Assembly (NCBI GenBank): GCA_038030265.1
Contig: CM075940.1
Coordinates: 14,508,001 to 14,572,000, forward strand
DNA from: Corythucha ciliata
Taxonomy: Eukaryota > Arthropoda > Insecta > Hemiptera > Tingidae
Reading direction: 5' to 3'
DNA length: 64,000 nucleotides
Position numbers and translations under genes: made by a program
Shown: positions 1 to 9,909 of the stretch, piece after piece
Layout of the letters: each line of letters opens with the position of its first letter
Numbering within the stretch: position 1 is the stretch's first letter
The notes under the pieces: model-generated
Database searches by the model: none
Told to the model about the DNA's origin: nothing
What the model saw: only the letters and a program-made list of their open reading frames with translations

Positions 1-380
1 TTGTGAAAAAGCTCTAATTCACGGCTAGAAGCGAGTAAAAAAAAAACGCTAGAATAATTCGTGGCCCAAATTGAGAAAACCCGCTGATTCCCCCGGCTAA
101 TCGTGAATACGCCAATTAGTGGGTCAAATAAATGATGACGCTAATTTAATGGATATCATTTTGAAAAACATTTAAGCCACAGCGACAATGCGGGACGAGG
201 GCGAATTCATGGTTTAAAAGTTGAAAAATCGCTAATACCCGGCTAAGAGTGGAAAAATGGCTTAATTCCTGGCAAACATTAAGACAACTTTGATTCCCGG
301 GTAAAATTGAGAAATGATGGCTAAAATTGAAAAAAAAAAAAAAACAAAAAAAACGCGGTCATTCGCAGCTAAACTGGAGA
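1..380 (+). repeat. Family A minisatellite-like array, plus orientation
   Basis: Degenerate tandem units of about 27-31 bp whose consensus reads GCGGCTAAAATTGAG followed by AAAAACGCTAATTC. The copies are heavily diverged but the AATTGAGAAAA and GCTAATTC cores recur throughout. The array continues off the left edge. A GC-rich tail at about 485-530 ending CCACCACTGG resembles the right terminus of the hAT-like element at 2509-4428, so this may be the right end of another such element. Confidence 0.8.
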
Positions 381-758
381 AAACGCTAAATCGTATAGTT
401 TTGGGGGGCAAATGCCTTGTGTAAAATTGAAAATAATAATTTAACGCTATTCGTAAAAATTATGTTCTTTTGATGAATAAGAACCGCCCCGGGTCCCGAT
501 TTTTGTAGGTCCACCACTGGCTTACCATTCCCCTCGAGTGCTGGTGATTGGATGCGATGGACCAAATATACATCACAGGGCAATTCAAGTCAAGTCCGTT
601 ATTAAGTCATGAGAAGGAATTGATTTAAATTCGTGATATCAGATAAATTTTTAGTATGGTGAAATCCCACAAGCTGGTGTTTAGTTTGTAGAAATAAAAA
701 TCGTGCCCTTTTTCAGGACAATTGACTTCAAGGCATTTCAAAAAAGTTTCTTTTTGAT
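381..758. other. Intergenic stretch with a hAT-like right terminus
   Basis: No gene is visible. At about 485-530 a GC-rich stretch (CGCCCCGGGTCCCGATTTTT, then CCACCACTGG) matches the right end of the element at 2509-4428. The rest is AT-rich sequence that probably includes the 3' UTR of the minus-strand gene ending at 759. Confidence 0.45.
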
Positions 759-1183
759 TTAAACAAGTTGATATTCACTCTTCATTGCTTTTATCGCCCT
801 CTTCGAGTTGAGCAATATCCACTGCAGTGCCTGAGGACAAAAAATACTTTCACAAGACCCATCAACGAGCCCATTTCTTATATCCAGTTTTTGTGAAAAA
901 CTCCGTGATTCTCGTATACTTTCGAATATTTCCTTAAATTGCTCGCAAAATTTAAAGCTGCTCCATGGCTTCTCGTATAGTCCTTTATTATGCATGAATT
1001 CTTCAGGGGTGGTCAAATCAAACCCGAATGTTTTAAATCCTACGCACTCCCCCCCCCCCCTCACACACCCTCGATAAGGATTAAAATTCATTAAAAATAA
1101 CTTTACCAACGTCGTCATTCTCGCCACTTGTAAATTGTGAGACTCCTTCCAAACGATCATGAGACCTGTAGTTGGGATGCTCT
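759..1183 (-). CDS. Unrecognised protein, C-terminal two exons
   Basis: Two exons can be read on the minus strand. The first (1183 down to 1107, 77 nt) follows an acceptor TTTTTATTTTTAACAG and ends at a GTAAAG donor. A 67-nt intron (1106-1040) contains a run of 12 G on the coding strand and ends in GCGTAG. The last exon (1039-759) joins in phase and runs to a TAA. The joined frame gives about 117 residues with no interruption, passing through REHPNY-type sequence, then FKTFGFDLTTPEEF, FKFCEQFKEIFESI and ending KSEYQLV. Intron size matches those of FEM1B and the Munc13-like gene in this window, which supports a real gene. I do not recognise the family. The first visible exon starts in phase 2, so upstream exons must exist. 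None was identified between 1184 and 2160. Confidence 0.6.
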
Positions 1184-2164
1184 CTGTTAAAAATAAAAAT
1201 AAAAATATATATGTATGTATATATAAAGGGTGGTGGCGAGTGTACGCGAAACAGACGGAGGAGAATGAGAGAGACAGAACAAGTGAGTGAGAGAAAAAAA
1301 AAAAAAGGTAAAAATCGCAAACCGGTTTCAGATAGCAAACCTAAAACGATTCCTAACCGAACATTGTTGCCCAACGGCTTCGGTTTCTTAAGACTAATTC
1401 TTTCTCTACAACAGCACATTACCTTGTTAGCGCACAATTATTACATTTATTATCCGCATCTGAGCTGAGCATTCAAGAAAAAAACATTTTTTTTTTTGAG
1501 AAGCTCGTGCCCTGTGTAATTTTTCTTTTTTTTTTCGCTTGCTAATCCTCTCTCGCAGGGGGCCATTAACTAATTAATAAATAAGGGCCTAATTAGTGAA
1601 TTATACACATTTAAAGCCCATCAACTCATAATTTGCGTATCTCAGATGGTGAGGAAGAAGATGGGAAAAACTACGTACAAATTGTGGCTCACAAGTCACA
1701 CTGCATGACTTAAAGAATGAATTGAGTGTTGCGATTTTCACGTTTTTACTTTTTAAAACGGGGGTTTGTACTCTCCTTGCCAATATACACGCTAATCCGA
1801 CAACATTGAAAAAAAAAAAAAAAAAAAACAGTGGACTTTTCTGTTTTCCTTTAATCGTTGCGTTTTTGTTTCTCCGGCCCTTCACCAACACCAGTCACTT
1901 CAAAGGATAATAATTATTCAATTTGAAAACGACATGAGACAATTTGACGCTGTGTCACGACAATTCTAGGCTTAAAAAACAAACAAAAAAGTTAAAAAAG
2001 AAACACAAATCGGAACTGTTTGGAATGTCGATGACTCAATTTTTTTTCCTAAAAAATCGTTTTTTGTTTGTTTAATTCTGAATACACAGAGGACGTTTTG
2101 TTGAGGTGATAATGTTATCCAAAACGGTTGACTTGGTGGGGTGGGGAAGCAGGGAGCAGTGACG
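1184..2164. other. No gene identified; simple sequence
   Basis: AT-rich DNA with an ATATATGTATGTATATATA stretch near 1207, poly-A near 1290, poly-T near 1488 and poly-A at 1809-1829. It may be an intron or the upstream region of the gene at 759-1183, but no convincing exon was found. Confidence 0.4.
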
Positions 2165-2235
2165 CACCTATACACCTATCGGGGGGGGGGGGGGACCTGG
2201 GGCGGAAATCTCTATGAGGCCCCTTGGCCTCTATA
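2165..2235 (-). mobile_element. hAT-like right terminus, isolated, inverted
   Basis: ACACCTATC, a run of 14 G, then ACCTGGGGCGGAAATCTC and TATGAGGCCCC. This is the reverse complement of the right terminus seen at 4385-4428 and 63405-63451. No family A array follows directly, so it is a solitary or truncated end. Confidence 0.5.
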
Positions 2236-2599
2236 AATATACAAGAAGTATCATTTCCATTTAGCGTTCAAATATGAATTTTCCTCAATTTCGGCAGTGA
2301 AATAGCTATAGGGACTTAGCCCCCCCCTCCCTAGTTGGTCGTATTAGCTCCCCCCCCCTCAAGATGTTTATTCGCAAACCTCTTTTCCCAAAAACTGTCA
2401 AATTGACAGTTTTTAACGCCGATATTGATAGTTTCTATTACTCTGATGCAAAACCTCGTAATAAAGGTTTGGGATGTTTGTTATGTTGGAGGAAATTGAG
2501 ATTCCAAGCTCTAGCGTACCGTGGCAAGGGGCGAGGGGGGTGGACCGCCCCGAGGGGGGCCTCCGAATAGCTTAAAGATGAAAAAATCGTGATTTTTCA

Positions 2600-4370
2600 G
2601 TAGACAAGATGAGAACGAATGGCTAAACTCGCTTGTAAAATTGAGAAAAACACTAATTCGCGGCTGAAATTGAGAAAAATTGCTGAAATTTACGGCTGTT
2701 AATATTGTGAAAAAGCGCTAAATTCAAGCTGACATTGAGACAAAGCAAAACCACGAATTGTTGGGGCAAAATCGTGACTGAAATTATGAAAAAGCGCTAT
2801 TTCTCGCAGCTAAAACTGAGAAAAGCGCTAATTCAAGGTTGAAAAAGAGAAAAACGTGAATTCGCGTCTTGAAAAACAAGAAACACGCTAATTCACAGCT
2901 AACATTGTGAAAAAGTGCTACAATTTTGCAGGTTTAAAAACTGAGAAAAAGCGCGAATTTACAGCTAAAAGGGAGAAACGCCAATTCATGGATTCTCGGG
3001 GCAACATTGGGACTAAAATTTAGAGAAAACCGCTAAATTCACGCGTGAAATTGACAAAAACGCGAATTCACGTCTAAATAAAAATGGAGGAATACTCAGC
3101 TAAGGCATGACAAATTACGATTTTACGGGTAAAATCGAGAATAAGTAAGAAAATGTGCAAATTTACTGCTGAAAATGAGAAAACGCCAACTCGCCGATTC
3201 TTGGGGGCAACTTCTGGGCTGAAATTGAGAAGAAGCGCTAATTCACGCGGCTGAAACTGAGAAAAACGCTAATTCACGGATAAAAAACAGAACAACGCGA
3301 ATTCGAGTCTGAAAATAGAGAAACACGCTAATATGCTATAGTGTTACAATTTGGCAGCTTTAAATGATTAGGAAAAAGCGCGAATTCACAGAAAACGCTA
3401 ACTCACGGATTCTCGGGGGGATAGGACTGAAATTGAGAAAAAGCGATGATTCACGACGTGAAATAGAGAAAAACGCAGATTCGCGTCTAAAAGTGGAGGA
3501 AAACTTTAAATTCACAACTTTACGGATAAAATCGAGAAAAAGCGCTATAATTCGCAGCCAAAATTAAGAAATGTGTTTATTCACTGCTAAAATTGAGGGT
3601 AAAAAGGCTAATTCTCAGCTGAAATTGAGAAAACAACAACTTGTAGATTCTTGGGGAACTACGGGGAACGGTAAAAAAGTGCTAATTCACAGGTAAAATT
3701 TATGGCGCTTTCCATTCAATGCAATACACTGAAGTGTAAGTTTAAGTGAAGTGTAAGTTTTTCCACCCGTCCTCTCTGAATTGAAACATAATGTTTATGG
3801 AGAGGACGCGGCTCTATACACTTGTGAAGCGTGTTGAATGGAAATCGCTATTAGAAAAACACGAATTAGCGTTTAAAATGGAGAAACCCGCTAATTTGTG
3901 GATACAATTGGGACATTGCACTCAAACGCTACCTCTACTTTGAGGCAAATTCATGGCTAATTCTCGGCTAGGAGTTTATAATAAGCACCGATTCGCAGCT
4001 AAAAATGAGAAAATGTGCTAATTCGGTGCTAAAAGTGGGAGAAAAACGCTAATTCACAGCTGATATTGATGAGACTCGGTGATTCCTGGGGCAACTTTAG
4101 GAATAAAGTTGAGAAAAAGCGCTAATTCAGGCGGCTAAAACTTTGAAAAAGCGCTAATTCGCGGGTAATAAATAGAGAAAAACACAAATTGGTGTTTAAC
4201 ATGGAGAAAAGCGGGAATTCACAGCATGAAAATTTAGAAAAATTGCTAAATTGCGAATAAAGTTTGGAAAACGCACATACGCAGTTTTCGGAGGCAATTT
4301 CATGGCTAAAATTGAGAAAAATATGTACCTCAACGCTGCTGAAAAGTATAATCCTAGTTTAATTAGAGAC
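2600..4370 (+). repeat. Family A array, plus orientation (inside hAT-like element)
   Basis: Degenerate units of about 29 bp. Every 180-245 bp a variant unit appears with GATTCTYGGGGCAACTT in place of the TTCGCGGCT part (near 2990, 3190, 3410, 3650, 3900, 4080 and 4280). This suggests a higher-order period made of about seven units. Confidence 0.8.
3705..3848. mobile_element. 144-bp hairpin (MITE-like) insertion
   Basis: The ends are inverted repeats: GCGCTTTCCATTCAA at 3705 and TTGAATGGAAATCGC at 3834-3848. The complementarity continues inward imperfectly, and a second inner stem CGTCCTCTC (3768-3776) pairs with GAGAGGACG (3800-3808). It interrupts the family A array and has no coding capacity. 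Confidence 0.6.
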
Positions 4371-4434
4371 TAAAAGGGCCTCCTAGAGATTTCCGCCCCG
4401 GGCCCCGATAGGTGTTGTTCCGCCACTGATTCCA

Positions 4435-5560
4435 AGTCAAAATTGTCAGTTCCTCAGGCAAAATTGACAGTTGGAAGTACGACAATCACAGTTTTGAATG
4501 TTAATCCAACGGGGCTTTACGTCCAACGACCATAAGGTGTCGTGGACGAGGGCGAGAGCACACACTTTACTTATTTACACGTGATTTATCATTTTTACTG
4601 AAATTGACAGTATCTAGGGTGAAATTGGCAAATTCGAGGATGAAATTGACAGTTTTGAATGTTTCTTGAACGAACTTGACAGTTTGTAAAACCAAAGTTG
4701 GCAGTTTCAGGACGACACTGACAGGTTAGGCGACGAAAGTGACTGTTTCGGGGACGAAATTGCCAATACTAGGAAGAAATTGATAGTTTAAAAGATTAAA
4801 TTAACAGTTTCCAGGATGAAATTCACGGTTTCAATAACAAAATTGACAGTCTCCAGGACGAAATCGTTAGATTTGACCATTTACTTGACAGTTTATAGGG
4901 CGAAATTGACAGTTTTGAACGACGAAATTGACAGTTTCTAGTACTCGACTGCTTCCGGTGAAGGGGCTTAAAAACCGCCAGTTTCCGAAATCCCTTGACA
5001 CGCTTTCTAGGAAGAAATTGGCAGATTTGAGGACGAAATTGACAGTTTGTGGGGCAAAATTGGCAGTTTTAGAATGATATCGGTATAGCTTTGATGACGA
5101 AATTGACAGTTTTGAATGACAAAATTGACCTTCACAGGACAAAATTTACAATCGATACTGATAGTTTCAACTAGAAATTTACAGTTCCCAAGACGAAATT
5201 GACAATTTCTGAGACAAAATAGACAGTTATTTATGACAAAATAGACAGTTTCTCGGGTGAAATTGACAGTTCCCCGGCTGAAATTGACAGTTTACGGGAC
5301 GGAATTGTTTCGAGAGTTTTAAGAACTCGACTGTTTCAGGTGAATGGGCCCAAAACCCTCATGTTTTGAGCCCGAATGATCTGCTGCTGAATCTCGAAAT
5401 CAAGTTTTTTGATCTTCGGTTATGTAGAGGAAGAAATTGGCAGATTCCAAGTCAAGACTCTCAGTTTCTGGGGCGAAATTGAGAATTTTTTAAAGACGAA
5501 ATTATCAGTTTCAAAGACGAAATTGACAGCTCAACCGAAACTGACAGTTGCCAAGGGAGG
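4435..5560. repeat. Family B array (GAAATTGACAGTTT units)
   Basis: Degenerate units built on GACGAAATTGACAGTTTC, spaced about 20-38 bp. A longer block, CTCGACTG followed by a GTGAAGGGGC-like part, recurs about 390 bp apart (near 4945 and 5330), so there is some higher-order structure. No gene is present. Apparent open frames here are stop-poor repeat translation. Confidence 0.7.
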
Positions 5561-5569
5561 AATTAAGAA

Positions 5570-7470
5570 AATCCACGCGGTCTGAAACCCGAATTCTCGT
5601 CAGTGACTGCGTTTGCAATTTTTAGTGCCTGACCAGTCGTTTTGGTGATAGTTAGGGTACGAATCGTCTGTTCAGGCATTTTTAAGGTACGAATGGTCAA
5701 TTTGGCCATTATTTTAACGCGAGTGGTCGTTTTTCAAGGCGCAAATCTGTCAGTATAGCCATTGTGGCGGTAAGGGGGGGGCATGAATTGTCAATACGAC
5801 CAGCAGCCCGTTTTAGGGCTTGTCCAGTCTGTTTTACCACTTTCAAAGGGTCGAATTGTCGTCGAAGGGTCGAATTTTTAGAGCGAAACTTTGAAGATTG
5901 AAATTTTTAAGGCGTTTGGTTGGTTATTTCATAGCACGAATCGTCAGTTCAGCCATTTTTAGGGCGTGAATAGTCCGTTTGACTATTTCCAGGGGATGAA
6001 TCGTCCGTAAAATCAATTTTTAGGTTGCGAACGGTTAGTTTAGCAATTTATAAGGCACGAATCGCAAGATTCACCATTTTTCGATTGGTTCCAACGAGCA
6101 AAAATCTGTTTTTTGGCCCAGTGAAATTGCTTTTATAGGTCCAACCAGCAGCAAGTCACATTAGGCATTTTAATGACATGAATCGTCAGTTAAGGCATTT
6201 CCAAGACGCAAACTATTAGTTCTGCTATTTTTAGGGCACAAATCGTCTTCATTTTTAGCAATTTTCTAGGCGTGGTGGCTCAGTTTGTCCACTTTTGCCC
6301 TACGAATGGTAAGTTTCGCCATTTCACAGGCAAGCAATTTTATAGCAATTTATAGTTTCAAATCAAATCAAAAAGTTTATCCCAGTCCATGAGGTCGCAT
6401 GTAGCTAACGCTGGTTCGTTGGGGGGGGGGGGAGGGGGTTCGGTGAGGACGGCCCATGCTCGGTGCGCAATCGCAAGTGGTCTGTGCGCAAATAGCCCTG
6501 TTTGGCCATTTTTTGGGTGCAGACAGCCACTTTGAAGGTGCAAATCGTCTCCTCTGTAGAGCACAAACGATCAGTTAGGCCATTTTTAGACCGTGAATTG
6601 CTGGTAAGAGTTAAGTATGCCATTTACAGGGCGTAAATAGCTAGTTTTCAACGCCAAGATCGTCAGTTTAGACATTTTCGAGGCGTGAAGGCTCAGTATG
6701 GGTATTTCTGACGCGCGAATGGCCAATTTTGCCATATTAAGGACATGAACTATCTGCTTAGGGATTTAACCATTCATCGTAGGCCGCATAGAATCAGTTT
6801 TACCAATTTTATAGGGCGTGAATAGCCATTTTGGCAATTTTAACGCTGCCAGTATGGCCTTTCCTAGGGCATGAATCCGTAATTTTAGTCAATTGTATGT
6901 TACGAACTCAGTTTTGACATTTTCATTGCGTGAATTATTAGTTTAACCATCTAGAGAACGCTAAAAGTCAGTTCTGCCATTTTTTAAGGTGCGAATATTC
7001 AGTCGCGCCATTTATGGGGCGCGAATGGTCAGCTTGCCATTTCTAGGGCGCAAATTGCCAGTATAGTCATTTATAGAGAGTGAATAGCCAGTGTGATATT
7101 TTCAGAGCATGAATCGTCAGTTTTATCAATTTTTAGGGTTCGTAAAGTCTGTTGGGCCATTTATAATAAGCGCGAATCGTCAGTTTACAGTTTTGCTTTT
7201 TTAAGGACGCAATTAGTCCCGTCAAGCCAATGCCCGAATGGTCAGTTAGGGCATTCTTAGCGTGCAAATGGTTAATTTTGGAATATTTAGGGAAGGAATT
7301 GTCTGTTTTGGGGATTTGCGGAGCGTAAATTGTTAGTTTGCCACTTTTAGAGCGGGGATCGCTAGTTTTAGCCAGTTGTAGCTCGTAAATGGAAGATTTA
7401 GCCAGTTTCATAGCGAGATTCGTGATCTTTTCATGCATTTTCAGGGCTGCACGAACCGTCAGTCTAGCCA
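5570..7470. repeat. Family C array (GCGAATCGTCAGTTTNGCCA units)
   Basis: About 60 degenerate units of roughly 30-35 bp, pattern GCGAATCGTCAGTTT then GCCATTTTTAGGGC. The same family occurs in the opposite orientation at 46600-47450. A G-rich stretch near 6420-6440 interrupts it. No gene is seen. Confidence 0.7.
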
Positions 7471-7599
7471 CCGCCGTCTGGCCAGGTGGTGGGGGTGTAC
7501 AGTTGGAGGGGGAGGGGTTTAGATTATCGCTCCCCCCCCCTCACCCCCTTGAGAGAGGTCCCAGAACCGCTTTAGGCTAGATTCGGCACTGGCGGCAAC

Positions 7600-7930
7600 A
7601 TTTTGGTTTGAAAATGGCCAAAGTCACGACATTATTTGTTTTCAAACGAAGCCATTTTGTTTAATTCGTAGTAACCAAAACTGTGGAAAGAGCTAAAGCC
7701 ATGAAATTGGGTTTCTCATGAAGCGTAAATAAGTGAAATTGACTTCTAAAGGAGGCAAATTCAATAAATTTAGCTTTGAAAGGGCAATATGTCCTGTAAA
7801 ATTGGGGTTTGAATGATCCAAACTCACGAAATTTTGTTTTTGAGAGATTGAAAATCCCCATAATTTGAATTTGAACGAGTCGAACCCAAACATTCTTGTT
7901 TTGAAAAAGCGAAATTTGGGTTCAAGATAC
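7600..7930. repeat. Short array of another diverged unit family
   Basis: Repeated pieces such as CAAACTCACGAAATTTTG, GTTTTGAAAA and AAATGGCCAAAGTCACG at roughly 60-bp spacing. It sits directly before a family A array. Units are too diverged for a confident period. Confidence 0.4.
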
Positions 7931-9290
7931 ATCAATTGCGGTCGCTTGACGGCTAAAACGTAGAAAACGCATAATTCGCGGCTAAAATTGAGAAAACGCC
8001 GATTCACAGTTTCTGGAGACAGCTAGCGTACAGAGAAACAGAAAAAGCACTAATTCATGATCACGAGTGGAATAAAATCACTAATTTTCGGGTGAAATTG
8101 TGGAAAAACGTCGAAAACGCTAAATCTGAAGGGTCAAATTGGGAAAATTCACGCCTTCCGGAGGTAGCTTTGCGGCTAAAATAAAAAAAAAAAAATACGC
8201 CGACCCACAGTTTCTTTAGGCCCTTAAGTGGATTAGATTGAGAAGCCGCTCTAATGCGCTGTTTTTAGATCAAGTACGCGGCGTAAAGTTTGAAAAAATC
8301 TCTAATAATTGTGGCACGAACTGCGAAAAAGCGCTCATTCGTGGTTTCTCGATCCAACTTATAGACCAAAATTATGTAAAAAAATCGCAGATTCACAGAG
8401 CCCATTTTACGGTCAGAAACGCTAATGTGCTGTTCTCGGGCCAGGCCTGCTGCTTTCGGCTAAACTTGAGAAAATGTGCTAATTCAACAATATAAAACTG
8501 AAAAAAATCGCGACTGAAACACAAAACCAAACAAACAGTCAATAAGTCAGGACTTAAATTGAGAAAAACGGTTAATGCGCAACTAAAATTGCGCAAAGTC
8601 ACCAATTCGCGGGTGAAAAATAGGAAAGGCACTAATTAGCGGCTAAATTTGCGAAAAACGCTAATTCACAGCTGAAGTTTTGAGACAAATTGATTGTTAA
8701 CGTCTAAAATTATGACAAACGCTAATTCACAGGCAAAATGAGAAAAATCATTCATCAATTCGCTACTAAAATTGAGAAAAACGCTATTTCGCGAAAGAAA
8801 TTGAGAAAAACTGCTAGCTAGCGGCTAAAAATGGGACAAAAGCTAATTCGCAGCTAAAATTTCGGCTAAAATGCTAAAATAGAGAAAAATCAATAATTCG
8901 TGGACGAAATTAACAAATAGTGTTTCTTCTCGGCTAAAGTGTTAATCACTAGGTACCTAATGCGCGGCTAAAATTTAAAAAAAAACGCTGATTTGCGGCT
9001 AAAATTGAGAAAAAGCAAATCCGTGGTTTCTTATTAGCAGAGATTCCCGCCCCAGGCCCCGAAAGGTGCGTAGCCGTTTAAGTCCACTAGCGGCGCCATC
9101 GCCCGTTCTTTGGTCGACTCCCAGGCTAAAATGAATAAAAAAAAAACTTCAAATTCCACGGTATAAGTGAAAAAATATCACCAATTCGCGGCTAAAATTG
9201 TGAATGACACCAATTCACGGATAATAAAAAGGAAGAGTGCTAATTCGCAGCCCAAATTGAGGATACAATTTTTAATTTTGCCTGCAATGC
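7925..9290 (+). repeat. Family A array, plus orientation
   Basis: Units of about 29 bp as at position 1. The segment at 8190-8460 is a recognisable diverged copy of 62340-62600 and 19740-19960 (shared GCTAATGTGCTGTTCT, TTTCTCGACCCAACTT-type blocks). A degraded right terminus (AGATTCCCGCCCCAGGCCCC) lies near 9045. Confidence 0.75.
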
Positions 9291-9554
9291 CCAGGTAAAA
9301 TTTAGAGTCATAACAGAAGAATTACGTAAATAAGAGCTAAATATATGTGACATTGCACATTTCAACCCTTTTTTGTGGCCACGACTGCACCCAAAGTCTG
9401 ACAAATATAGCTATGAAATTGCGTTTAAAAGTCCCTGTTCTACGGACAATTCGGGGAATACTCCCCTCCTCACCGCACCACCCTAGTCACAACTGTGCAG
9501 TTTGAGTTCCGCGAGGGGATTTCTCCTGGGTGGATTCGCTCTTTATTGCGTGAA

Positions 9555-9633
9555 CTCCCGGGATAGCTCAGTTGGTTAGAGCACCTGGCGCGAAACTAGG
9601 AGAGGTCGTGGGTTCGAATCCCACCTGGGGAGC
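9555..9633 (+). tRNA. tRNA-like sequence, probably pseudogene or SINE head
   Basis: Box A (TAGCTCAGTTGG) and box B (GGTTCGAATCC) are intact. The D and T arms fold, and a five-pair anticodon stem CCTGG/CTAGG can form. The loop reads CGCGAAA, giving an apparent CGA anticodon, but position 33 is G instead of U. The acceptor stem pairs poorly. The 3' flank ATTTTTTCTCGGAACTCAAA is also found after the tRNA-like sequence at 48417, which points to a SINE family rather than a working tRNA gene. Confidence 0.55.
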
Positions 9634-9754
9634 AATTTTTTCTCGGAACTCAAAACAAGTAAAGAATAGTACGGTATTCAATTTAAAGATTAATTTCTTT
9701 ATTTTCAGCCTCCCCACTCCCTCGAATTCACAGTTGTTGACTAGGGTGGTGCGG

Positions 9755-9892
9755 TGTAGTATTAATCCCTGTCCCCTTTCTCACATGTTTATTTCTTATG
9801 TTTTATTTTTCATTCCAAACTCGTTGGCTCACATTAATTCTCGTCAAATATAACCTTTCTAAAGGTGTCTTTAACCCGCGTTTTTCATTACA
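9755..9892 (+). repeat. 5' LTR of the rearranged Gypsy element
   Basis: 138 bp, starting TGTAGTATTAATCC and ending TTTCATTACA. The second copy is at 11670-11795 in inverted orientation and lacks the last 12 bp. The short length and TG...CA ends are similar to the LTRs at 30826 and 34622. Confidence 0.8.
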
Positions 9893-9907
9893 ATTTATTT
9901 GACGATA
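9893..9907 (+). other. Putative self-priming primer-binding site
   Basis: The bases right after the LTR (ATTTATTTGACGATA) do not look like a tRNA 3' end complement. Bases 9896-9905 (TATTTGACGA) are perfectly complementary to 9841-9850 (TCGTCAAATA) inside the LTR, 42 bp before its end. This is the arrangement of Tf1-type self-primed elements. Confidence 0.5.
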
Positions 9908-9909
9908 AT

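Larger units (their letters stand above)
2509..4428 (+). mobile_element. Non-autonomous hAT-like element filled with family A units
   Basis: The element is flanked by a perfect 8-bp duplication ATTCCAAG at 2501-2508 and 4429-4436. The left end reads CTCTAGCGTACCGTGG and then a G-rich stretch (GGGGCGAGGGGGGTGGACC). The right end read inward is CAGTGGCGGAACAACACC and then CGGGGCCCGGGGCGG. The outer 12 bases match imperfectly as terminal inverted repeats of CAGTGGCG type. 8-bp duplications and such termini are typical of the hAT superfamily. No transposase frame is present. The interior from about 2600 to 4370 is family A units in plus orientation. A small hairpin element (3705-3848) is nested inside. 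Confidence 0.72.

Noticed and set aside
2600..4370. Possible CRISPR-like or regularly spaced repeat array
   Set aside because: The units are degenerate throughout with no conserved repeat and unique spacer alternation. The DNA is eukaryotic and the array lies inside a transposon-like element.
4867..7471. Several 65-112 codon frames on the minus strand
   Set aside because: They lie wholly in family B and C repeat units and reflect the low stop frequency of the units.
9572..9853. 93-codon frame over the tRNA-like sequence
   Set aside because: It crosses a tRNA-like sequence and the start of an LTR, so it is a chance frame.
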